The notes beneath the pieces are model-generated. The model was not told the origin of the DNA and did no database searches. It was given only the letters and a program-made list of their open reading frames with translations. From an uncultured Gemmatimonadaceae bacterium (GTDB lineage: Bacteria > Gemmatimonadota > Gemmatimonadetes > Gemmatimonadales > Gemmatimonadaceae), in NCBI GenBank assembly GCA_955652635.1, contig CATPBN010000274.1, positions 1 through 6,819 of the forward strand: a stretch of DNA of 6,819 bases. Direction: 5' to 3'. Of the stretch, positions 1-5,521 are shown one piece after another. The position numbers were made by a program, and so were the translations under genes. Positions within the stretch are counted from its first letter, which is position 1. Each line of letters begins with the position of its first letter.

Positions 1-2406
1 TCTGAGCTCCGTCACGCGCGAGAAGAGCTGACTGACTCTCGCATCGCGGGACGCAATGGCTCCAGTTGTCGGGACGATGCTCGTTGGCTGCACGAATACG
101 GGGCGATTCGACTCTTCGGGCAAAATGAATTGCACAACCGGGTTGAAGTTGAGATCCACGAACCCGGACTGGTTCATGTTGCGGGAGTAGGTCGCCTCGA
201 TCTGCGTGGAGAGCACATTGTGGAGAATCGGCCCGGTCCAGTTGAGATTCGAACGCAGGCTGCGCGGCGCAGCGTAGTCTTTCGCGAAGAGCGTCACGTT
301 GGGGACCGTGCTCGCGAAGACGCTGCCATCCGTGCACTGTGCCGGAATCGCCGATGGATTGTTGGCGTAGGTGCTCCAGTTGGGAACCGGCGTCGCGGTT
401 CCCGCACAGGCGACCTGTTGCAGCGCGCTGGCGAGGCCGGTGTTGTCGATGGCGCCGCTAATTAGGGACGTGGTCGGCGTATTCTGGAACAGACCGATCC
501 CGCCGCGCACGACTGCGCGTGGTCCTCGCACGGCGCCCGCGAATCCGGCAATCTGTGGCGCGGTACCGTAGCTCCAGGAAAACCCGACGCGGGGGCTGAA
601 ATAGACGTGGTTCGGCACGTTGTCGTTCCTCTCCCCAAAAATCCGCGCGACATCGGGATTGGCCTCGGGCGTCGATGTGAAGCGATTGCCATCGAGGCGC
701 ACGCCGAACTGGAGCTGGAGATCGTCGCTCTTCCTGTATGAATCCCCGAGGGAGATGCCGCCCACGTACTGGCTGCCGCTCCGAACCTTGGGCGCCAGTT
801 GTCTGCTGAACGAGGACGGCTGCCGCGCCTGCAGGTCCGCCAGGGAATTGAACGTGAAAGTGCCGAGAGTGTTGGTCTGCTGGTTGAGCGTGAACGCATC
901 GCGGCGCAGCTCGGTCGTGAACTTGATGCGGTGCTTGTTGTCCGCGCTGAACCAGGACAGCTGGTTTCTCAACTCGGTGCCGGTGTTGGTCTGGCTCGTG
1001 TTGAGCGCCGGATTCCCACCGAACGAGACTGACTTGAGGCTGCTCGTCCCGTCTGGGAAATCGGAGTTGATTCGCACGCTGCCGTTGGGCATCTGCAGGT
1101 ACGGATTACCATAATTGCGTGAGCGATTTAAGGCGAGCGAAGTCTCGCTGAGGATTCCGATACCATAGTAATTGCTGTGCCGCGCCTGGAGCCCGCCGTT
1201 CCAGTTGGTTCTGTCGCCGCTGTGCGCGGGGAGCTCGTTGGTGAGACTCGATGCCGGAGTCTGCTGATTCCAGCTGCCGTTGAAGGAGAGATTCACCGCC
1301 TGCCCGCTGGAGGACGATGGCGGCGCGAGATCCAACGTTCCGAACAGCGAGCCTTGTTCGCCCAGTCTGCTGCCCGGGAGCTGCGGCGTGACCATCGGGA
1401 TCCCCAGCTGTTGCATAATCGCCAGCAGTCGGGCGACCGAGTCCGGAGCAGTGCCCGACGTCTGCAATCCGATCGCATCGGTGTTGAGCAGCGACCGGAG
1501 ATCGTTGGAGCGTCGTCCGAGTTGATACGCGAAGTTGTAAAAGGACTGATCGGGCTTGATCGGGCCGGCGACGAGTCCGCCGATGGAGACGTTGCTGTAT
1601 TGCTGGCCGAGTGATTTGGCGGCTCGGTCGGTCCACTGCATCTGCGGGGCGTCAAAGTTGAGGCTCATCGTTCGCGTCACGTAGTTGGAGCCGGGACGCC
1701 CATTGATCTGAAACTGGGCGCCGCTGAATCCGCCGCGGGAAACGTCGTAGGGCGTGGTGACGAGCGACGTCGAGACGTTCGCATCGCGCGGGATGTCGGA
1801 GCCGCCGTACTGCATTCCGTTCAGCGTGGTGCTGTTCTGATCCGGCGATAACCCTAAGACAGAGAAGCCCGAGGGATCGCCGTTCTGTCCGGGCACGAGC
1901 GTGACGCCGGGGAGCGATGCCGCCATTGAGGCGATGTCGCCCTGCTGGTTGGCGGGCACTGCGCTGTTGTCCACGCGACGCTCGCTGCCGCTGATATCCG
2001 GAGTAGCGTCATTGCGATCGGGACGATCGCGCTGACCGACGACCCTCACTGTGTCGAGCAGGCCGGCTGCGCGCTGCAGACTTGCATCGGCGACGAGAAT
2101 CTCCTGATCTGCTGTCCGCTTCACCTCGAATCGGCGGAGCGCGTATCCGATCGATGACACTTCGACGAAGTAATCGCCTTCGCCGCCCGGGAAGGTGATG
2201 GTGTAGCGGCCGTTCTTGTCGGTACGCGCGGTACGATTGACGTTGCCCGAGAGCGATGTCGCCGTAACCTTGGCGTCCTCGAGCGGCTTTCCGTCGGCGG
2301 TGAGCACTTGACCGCGAATTATGTCGAGCTGCTGCGCTCGCAAAGGCAAGGCGAATCCGGCAGTTGCAAGCGACGCGAGGAAAATCGCTCGGTAGATCGA
2401 ACGCAT
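1..2406 (-). CDS. TonB-dependent outer-membrane receptor, Oar-like, with carboxypeptidase-regulatory-like domain (partial, C-terminus missing)
   Basis: An unbroken frame of 802 codons runs from an ATG at 2406-2404 to the left edge without a stop, so the 3' end is missing. The protein opens with a Sec signal peptide (hydrophobic residues about 7-20, likely cleavage after L-R-A at 22-24). A beta-sandwich of the carboxypeptidase-regulatory/TonB-receptor-associated type follows at about 27-110 (IRGQVLTADGKPLEDAKV, then a TDKNGRYTITFPGG strand pair). A TonB-box-like LLDTVRVVG lies at 116-124, and a plug domain at about 155-245 contains SLPGV, LNGMQYGG, IPRDA and SRGGFSGAQF. The rest is beta-barrel strand sequence with YFSPRVGFSW-type repeats. 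Such receptors import bulky substrates (siderophores, glycans or peptides) across the outer membrane using TonB energy; the substrate cannot be read here. Family members are usually about 1000 residues, so perhaps 200-300 are missing. The start has only a weak upstream purine stretch (GGGAAA) but sits directly before the signal peptide. Alternative: a non-transporting Oar-type surface protein. Confidence 0.93.
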   Translation of the reverse strand, partial: MRSIYRAIFLASLATAGFALPLRAQQLDIIRGQVLTADGKPLEDAKVTATSLSGNVNRTARTDKNGRYTITFPGGEGDYFVEVSSIGYALRRFEVKRTADQEILVADASLQRAAGLLDTVRVVGQRDRPDRNDATPDISGSERRVDNSAVPANQQGDIASMAASLPGVTLVPGQNGDPSGFSVLGLSPDQNSTTLNGMQYGGSDIPRDANVSTSLVTTPYDVSRGGFSGAQFQINGRPGSNYVTRTMSLNFDAPQMQWTDRAAKSLGQQYSNVSIGGLVAGPIKPDQSFYNFAYQLGRRSNDLRSLLNTDAIGLQTSGTAPDSVARLLAIMQQLGIPMVTPQLPGSRLGEQGSLFGTLDLAPPSSSSGQAVNLSFNGSWNQQTPASSLTNELPAHSGDRTNWNGGLQARHSNYYGIGILSETSLALNRSRNYGNPYLQMPNGSVRINSDFPDGTSSLKSVSFGGNPALNTSQTNTGTELRNQLSWFSADNKHRIKFTTELRRDAFTLNQQTNTLGTFTFNSLADLQARQPSSFSRQLAPKVRSGSQYVGGISLGDSYRKSDDLQLQFGVRLDGNRFTSTPEANPDVARIFGERNDNVPNHVYFSPRVGFSWSYGTAPQIAGFAGAVRGPRAVVRGGIGLFQNTPTTSLISGAIDNTGLASALQQVACAGTATPVPNWSTYANNPSAIPAQCTDGSVFASTVPNVTLFAKDYAAPRSLRSNLNWTGPILHNVLSTQIEATYSRNMNQSGFVDLNFNPVVQFILPEESNRPVFVQPTSIVPTTGAIASRDARVSQLFSRVTELR

Positions 2407-2421
2407 GGATTTCCCGGCCAA

Positions 2422-2467
2422 AGTCCAAGTATCACGCACTCACTGAGTGCGCGCTACTACTTGGACT
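2422..2467 (-). repeat. Nested inverted repeat (potential hairpin) in the receptor leader
   Basis: Two perfect inverted repeats are nested in 46 nt. The outer arms are agtccaagta (2422-2431) and tacttggact (2458-2467). The inner arms are cgcactca (2435-2442) and tgagtgcg (2444-2451) around a single base. As RNA this gives a 10-bp outer stem, an asymmetric internal loop of 3 and 6 nt, and an inner stem of 7 bp with a 3-nt loop. It lies 15 nt upstream of the receptor start and 35 nt downstream of the preceding same-strand gene's stop. No T-run follows on either strand, so it is not a standard intrinsic terminator. It could be a leader structure controlling receptor translation, a dyad operator, or an mRNA processing or stabilising hairpin between the two genes. 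The symmetry is directly visible; the role is inferred. Confidence 0.6.
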
Positions 2468-2502
2468 CGCAGATTTCGCGGAAGGTTGCCTGGTTGCGCG
2501 AG

Positions 2503-2787
2503 CTACGGATTCGCTGCGTCGCCCGGCTTGGGAGGGGTGTTCCTGCGCGGAACCACGACGTGAGCCGTCTTGAGAAGTCGGAGCAGCTCCTTGTCGGGCA
2601 GTCTGCCCCAGTCCTGCGGGAATCTGGCTAGACGTCGACGCTGGTTGTCGCATTCGAAGCAGAGCCAGCCCTCGGAGTACTCGCCCAGGTAGTCTTCAGC
2701 AGCCGTTTTCGGGTGTATGGACGATTGCGTCACAGACCAGATTTTCCACTTCACCCCATTCTCGTCGACCACGTCGCGAACTGCCAT
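2503..2787 (-). CDS. Small conserved-type hypothetical protein with W-rich core and one CxxC
   Basis: This is a 94-residue protein with no signal peptide or membrane segment, so probably cytoplasmic. I do not recognise a function. It begins MAVRDVVDENGVKWKIWSVT, has GWLCFECDNQRRRL at about 40-53 with cysteines at 43 and 46, then FPQDWGRLPDKELLRLL (about 56-72), and ends in a basic, proline-rich tail. The single CxxC could be half of a metal site completed by dimerisation, or may be structural only. I recall small proteins with the same order of motifs (DxxGxxWxxW, GWLxFE, RRL, PxxW, LxxLL) from Gemmatimonadota genomes, but cannot check this here. The start was chosen because a GGAGG lies 8 nt upstream; the frame stays open to 2892 but has no comparable signal there. 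It precedes the receptor on the same strand with a 96-nt gap, so shared transcription is possible. Confidence 0.75.
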   Translation of the reverse strand: MAVRDVVDENGVKWKIWSVTQSSIHPKTAAEDYLGEYSEGWLCFECDNQRRRLARFPQDWGRLPDKELLRLLKTAHVVVPRRNTPPKPGDAANP

Positions 2788-2795
2788 TTGCCGTT

Positions 2796-2800
2796 CCTCC
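2796..2800 (-). promoter_or_regulatory. Ribosome binding site deciding the start of the 94-residue protein
   Basis: The minus strand reads GGAGG here, 8 nt before the ATG at 2787-2785. This is a near-ideal Shine-Dalgarno sequence and spacing. It favours this start over the in-frame upstream ATG at 2892, which would add 35 residues of basic, low-conservation-looking sequence. Confidence 0.75.
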
Positions 2801-2923
2801 AGGTCGAGAAATTGATTGCAATCGGCGTGCTGGATCGTGCCCTTTTTCCGGCGAGAAACATTCTTTCCCCTCCCCTCCGGGACCATTAACATTGTCTAAC
2901 GCCGTTTGCGCCCTGCTATCCAT

Positions 2924-2928
2924 GGAGA
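2924..2928 (+). promoter_or_regulatory. Ribosome binding site of the TPR protein
   Basis: GGAGA lies 4 nt before the ATG at 2933. The spacing is a little short but acceptable. It supports this ATG over the in-frame TTG at 2906, because only the later start puts a clean signal peptide at the N-terminus. Confidence 0.55.
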
Positions 2929-2932
2929 TTTC

Positions 2933-4558
2933 ATGTCCCGCATTGGCATTGCACTTTCCTGCGCGCTGTTGATCTCCTCGCGCCTGACGTCACAGCCTTC
3001 CGCGACCGCGCGCCGCGATTCGGTTCCCCTTTTCGGCAATCTTGGAACGCTCCATCACCAGGTGACGGCGACCCCGGCCGCGCAGCGCTACTTCGACCAG
3101 GGATTGCGGTTGATGTACGCCTTCAATCATGAAGAGGCGATCAACTCTTTCCGTGAAGGGCTGAGACTCGATCCTCGGTGCGCGATGTGCCATTGGGGCA
3201 TCGCTGTGGCGTTGGGACCGAACATAAACGCTTCGATGGATGCGGCATTCGAGAAGGAGGCGCTTGACGAGACTTCCGCAGCCGACGCGTTGAGTGCAGG
3301 GCTTACCGACCAGGAGCGTTCCTACATCGCGGCCGCGAAGCGGCGATATGCGCCCTCCGGGGGTGCGAATCGCGCGGGGCTCGATTCAGCGTACGCTACC
3401 GCCATGCGTGAGCTCGCGAATCGTTACCCGAACGATCCTGACGCCGCTGCGCTTTTTGCCGAATCGATGCTCGATCTCAGTCCGTGGGATAACTGGACAC
3501 CAGCCGGCGAGCCGAAGCCAGGCACACAGGAGATCGTTGCCACGCTCGAGCGTGGGCTCGGATTTGCGCCGAACCATCCCGGGCTGTGCCATTTCTATAT
3601 TCATACCGTCGAAGCATCTCTCACTCCGGAACGCGCCCTTCCGTGCGCTGAGCGACTCGGCGCCCTGATGCCGGGCGCCGGCCATCTCGTGCACATGCCG
3701 GCGCACATTTACCTCCGCGTCGGACGTTACGCCGACGCGACGATGGCCAACGAGCACGCCGCACACACGGACGAGATCTTTCTCGCTGATCGGCAGGCGA
3801 AAGGCGCATATCCCTTTTACTATGCGCATAACCTCGACTTCCTGCGCGCGGCAGCGATGATGGAAGGCAGAAGCGGAGAGGCGATCAAAGCCGCCCAGGA
3901 TTTGGTTGCCAAGATTCCAGCGGCGATGGCGCTAGCTAGCCCGGCGCTGCAGTTATTTACGACCGCTTACCTCGGAGCCCTCGCGCGCTTCGGGAAGTGG
4001 AGTGAAATATTGGCCCGGCAAGCACCTGCTCCGGGACTTCTTTACGAACGAGGGATCTGGCACTACGCACGAGGACTCGCGCTAGCGGGCACCGGTCGGT
4101 TCGCGGACGCAATAACGGAGAGTGACAGCGTTGCCGCTGCGGTTGCGACCCTCCCAGCTGACTTTACCCTCGGCTACCATAGCGGAAAGTCTCTCCTCGG
4201 AATCGCTCATCATGCGCTGCTCGGCGAGATCGCGCTGCGGCAGGGACACGCGCCGGACGCTGTTCCACATCTCGAAGACGCAGTCAGGCTTCAGGACGGG
4301 CTCCGCTATGACGAGCCCCCGCCATGGTACTATCCCGTGCGTGAGTCGCTCGGCGCTGCACTTCTCGCTGCTGGTCGAGCAGGCGACGCAGAGCGCGTCT
4401 TCAATGAGGACTTGCGTCGGAATCCAAATAACGGATGGTCGCTCTACGGATTGGCGGCGAGCCTGAAAGCTCAGGGTCGGGACGATTCTGACGCGCGTCG
4501 ACGGTTTGCCGCTGCGTGGGCGAGGTCCGATGTGAAGCTGACCTCGACTCGCTTCTGA
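2933..4558 (+). CDS. Exported TPR-repeat protein with His-rich core and a CxxCH motif
   Basis: The protein has 541 residues. Residues 1-18 form a Sec-type signal peptide (MSRIGIALSCALLISSRL), with cleavage probably in the following 5-7 residues, so it is periplasmic or secreted. TPR-like helical pairs are visible at about 49-82 (AQRYFDQGLRLMYAFNHEEA), 255-290, 300-330, 375-405, 425-455 and 470-515. CAMCHWGIAVALGPNIN follows the first repeat and contains C83-x-x-C86-H87, the consensus for covalent heme attachment. A core signature lies at about 219-269: C-HFYIHTVEAS, then GHLVHMPAHIYLRVGRY, with histidines 220, 224, 251, 254 and 258. The order (YFDQGL, FNHEEA, ALGPN, HxxxHxxE, HLxHMPxHI, GRY) matches a widespread family of large TPR proteins of unknown biochemical function. 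It converges on the ccm operon with 8 bp between stop codons, so the two are not co-transcribed. The family is clear; metal or heme binding is speculative. Confidence 0.9.
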   Translation: MSRIGIALSCALLISSRLTSQPSATARRDSVPLFGNLGTLHHQVTATPAAQRYFDQGLRLMYAFNHEEAINSFREGLRLDPRCAMCHWGIAVALGPNINASMDAAFEKEALDETSAADALSAGLTDQERSYIAAAKRRYAPSGGANRAGLDSAYATAMRELANRYPNDPDAAALFAESMLDLSPWDNWTPAGEPKPGTQEIVATLERGLGFAPNHPGLCHFYIHTVEASLTPERALPCAERLGALMPGAGHLVHMPAHIYLRVGRYADATMANEHAAHTDEIFLADRQAKGAYPFYYAHNLDFLRAAAMMEGRSGEAIKAAQDLVAKIPAAMALASPALQLFTTAYLGALARFGKWSEILARQAPAPGLLYERGIWHYARGLALAGTGRFADAITESDSVAAAVATLPADFTLGYHSGKSLLGIAHHALLGEIALRQGHAPDAVPHLEDAVRLQDGLRYDEPPPWYYPVRESLGAALLAAGRAGDAERVFNEDLRRNPNNGWSLYGLAASLKAQGRDDSDARRRFAAAWARSDVKLTSTRF

Positions 4559-4566
4559 CGATCTGC

Positions 4567-4920
4567 CTAACTGATGAGAGCGGCGCCGCAGTTGGAGCAG
4601 AATTCCGCGTCGCGCTCGGGGCGGGGCCCGCATTTTTCGCATACCGCGGCGGTTCCGGCCCGCATCACCGCGAGCGCCTGCTCGGTATAACGCGCCTTGA
4701 GCGGCTCGTAGTCCGAGTCCGAGATCTTGCCGGTTTCGCGGTCGAACTCGAGCTCGCGGAGCGCATCGACGGCGTGGCTTTGCCGCGGCTTCGCACTGCG
4801 TTGACTACCGAGTGCTGCTGTGGTCCGCGGTGCGACTGAAATGTCCGTGCGAAAGAGGGGGTAGAGCACGAAGCAGAGCGACGCCACCGCGAGCGCAGTA
4901 CCAATCAGAAGCGCCGTCAT
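4567..4920 (-). CDS. CcmI-like membrane protein with C-terminal zinc ribbon (cytochrome c maturation)
   Basis: The protein has 117 residues. An N-terminal membrane helix (about 3-22) is followed by a linker and LRELEFDRETGKISDSDYEPLKARY (about 54-78), the hallmark of the N-terminal domain of CcmI/CycH, the apocytochrome c chaperone subunit of System I. CcmI normally continues into periplasmic TPRs. Here the chain ends in a compact zinc ribbon, C94-x2-C97-x10-C108-x2-C111. The start codon overlaps the ccmH stop (ATGA) and an AGGAAGG 4 nt upstream lies inside ccmH, so translation is probably coupled. A single helix followed by a zinc ribbon leaves the topology open: a periplasmic ribbon would act near thiol chemistry, a cytoplasmic one would be more usual for zinc. 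Its position at the end of ccmF-ccmH supports a role in cytochrome c maturation. Alternative: an unrelated zinc-ribbon membrane protein that shares only the short acidic helix motif. Confidence 0.85.
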   Translation of the reverse strand: MTALLIGTALAVASLCFVLYPLFRTDISVAPRTTAALGSQRSAKPRQSHAVDALRELEFDRETGKISDSDYEPLKARYTEQALAVMRAGTAAVCEKCGPRPERDAEFCSNCGAALIS

Positions 4921-5504
4921 CCGTCCTTCCTGACCGCAGCGTCGAGAGCGGCGAGCTCTCCTTCCGTTGCATCTACGTGCGAATGAGCAACCAATGTTTC
5001 CTGCCGCGAACGCGATTTCCACCGTCGTAGCAGTGCGGCGATGCCTATTGCGCCGGCCCCGAGTGCGATGAACGGCATCGTGTACCCGACCAGATTGAAT
5101 CCGCTTCTCACTGGCGCCATCAGCACCTTTTCACCGTACACAGCCTTGAACGCGGCGAGAATCTCCTGCGCGCCATGCCCCCCGTCGACGAGGCCCATCA
5201 CATCGCTGTGCATCGCCGGCGATACGCTGCACGCGAAATCAGTCGTGCGGCATGTGTATACATCGAGATTGCATCCGCACTGACAGTGGATCTGGTGCTC
5301 GAGATCGTCGCGCTGGGCATCCGTCATGGACGGCTTTGCGTTTGGCTGAGGCGCGAGCGTCACCGGTTTGTAGACCGCATCGGCGTCAGCCATCGGGCCG
5401 TTGAATGTCTGCACCGCTGCCTGCGCGGCCAGGATGCGCCGCGGAAATGCGGCCGCGATTAATCCGAGCGCCGGGACGGCGAGCATAAAGCTTCGCCGAC
5501 TCAT
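4917..5504 (-). CDS. ccmH: Cytochrome c maturation thiol protein CcmH, CxCGCN type, with Tat-like signal
   Basis: The protein has 195 residues. CcmH keeps apocytochrome heme-binding cysteines reduced and presents them to the CcmF heme lyase at the periplasmic face of the inner membrane. The N-terminus is a twin-arginine-type signal (SRRSFM at 2-7, hydrophobic 6-20, likely cleavage after A-Q-A at 27-29). After a spacer comes the helical CcmH domain, about 62-135: LEHQIHCQCGCN at 68-79 (C74, C76, C78), further cysteines C85 and C92, then DVMGLVDGGHGAQEILAAF and VYGEKVLMAP. A membrane helix at about 138-160 anchors the C-terminus, followed by a basic tail. The usual signature is LRCxxC; this C-x-C-G-C-N form is one I recall from Acidobacteria-like CcmH proteins. 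The start codon is 17 nt after the ccmF stop, with a weak RBS (AAAGAA), and the end overlaps the next gene by 4 nt. No CcmG thioredoxin gene intervenes. Confidence 0.92.
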   Translation of the reverse strand: MSRRSFMLAVPALGLIAAAFPRRILAAQAAVQTFNGPMADADAVYKPVTLAPQPNAKPSMTDAQRDDLEHQIHCQCGCNLDVYTCRTTDFACSVSPAMHSDVMGLVDGGHGAQEILAAFKAVYGEKVLMAPVRSGFNLVGYTMPFIALGAGAIGIAALLRRWKSRSRQETLVAHSHVDATEGELAALDAAVRKDG

Positions 5505-5521
5505 TAGTTCTTTGCGCTGGG

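Larger units (their letters stand above)
2788..2932. promoter_or_regulatory. Divergent intergenic region with 10-bp palindrome and pyrimidine tract
   Basis: This 145-bp gap separates two divergently transcribed genes, so it must contain or adjoin promoters in both directions. Visible elements are the perfect palindrome gattgcaatc (2814-2823), close to the start of the minus-strand gene, and an 18-nt pure pyrimidine run (2861-2878) read as a purine run on the minus strand. An AT-richer patch around 2884-2899 (attaacattgtctaac) is the most likely place for a plus-strand -10 element. I could not find a convincing pair of -35 and -10 boxes for either gene, so no individual promoter is called. Confidence 0.45.

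Noticed and set aside
130..1614. Several plus-strand open frames of 77-164 codons across the receptor gene (for example 620-1114 and 1177-1614)
   Set aside because: They are antisense to an unbroken 802-codon frame with clear receptor motifs; their translations are Arg/Ser/Val-rich and lack recognisable domains.
2009..2428. Minus-strand open frame of 139 codons overlapping the receptor N-terminus
   Set aside because: The translation is low-complexity Arg/Ser/Ala-rich, and the alternative frame encodes a signal peptide and a recognisable domain.
2470..2502. Possible minus-strand promoter TTCCGC-18-TAGTAG for the receptor
   Set aside because: Both hexamers match the sigma-70 consensus poorly, so chance is a sufficient explanation.
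2788..2892. Upstream ATG for the small minus-strand protein (35 extra residues)
   Set aside because: No ribosome binding site at that distance, whereas GGAGG sits 8 nt before the internal ATG; the extension is basic and featureless.
2906..2932. Earlier TTG start for the TPR protein
   Set aside because: It would place nine polar residues before the signal peptide and lacks a Shine-Dalgarno sequence; the ATG at 2933 has GGAGA upstream.
2942..2962. Lipoprotein lipobox at C10 of the TPR protein
   Set aside because: The residues before the cysteine (A-L-S) do not fit the lipobox L at -3, and the hydrophobic stretch before it is too short.
4569..4593. Possible hairpin aactg...cagtt around cggcgccg as a ccm operon terminator
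   Set aside because: The outer arms are only 5 bp and not aligned with the inner palindrome, there is no T-run, and it lies inside the zinc-ribbon coding end.
4082..4642. Minus-strand open frame of 186 codons antisense to the end of the TPR gene
   Set aside because: It overlaps two supported genes and its translation has no recognisable motif; it is the complement of the TPR coding sequence.
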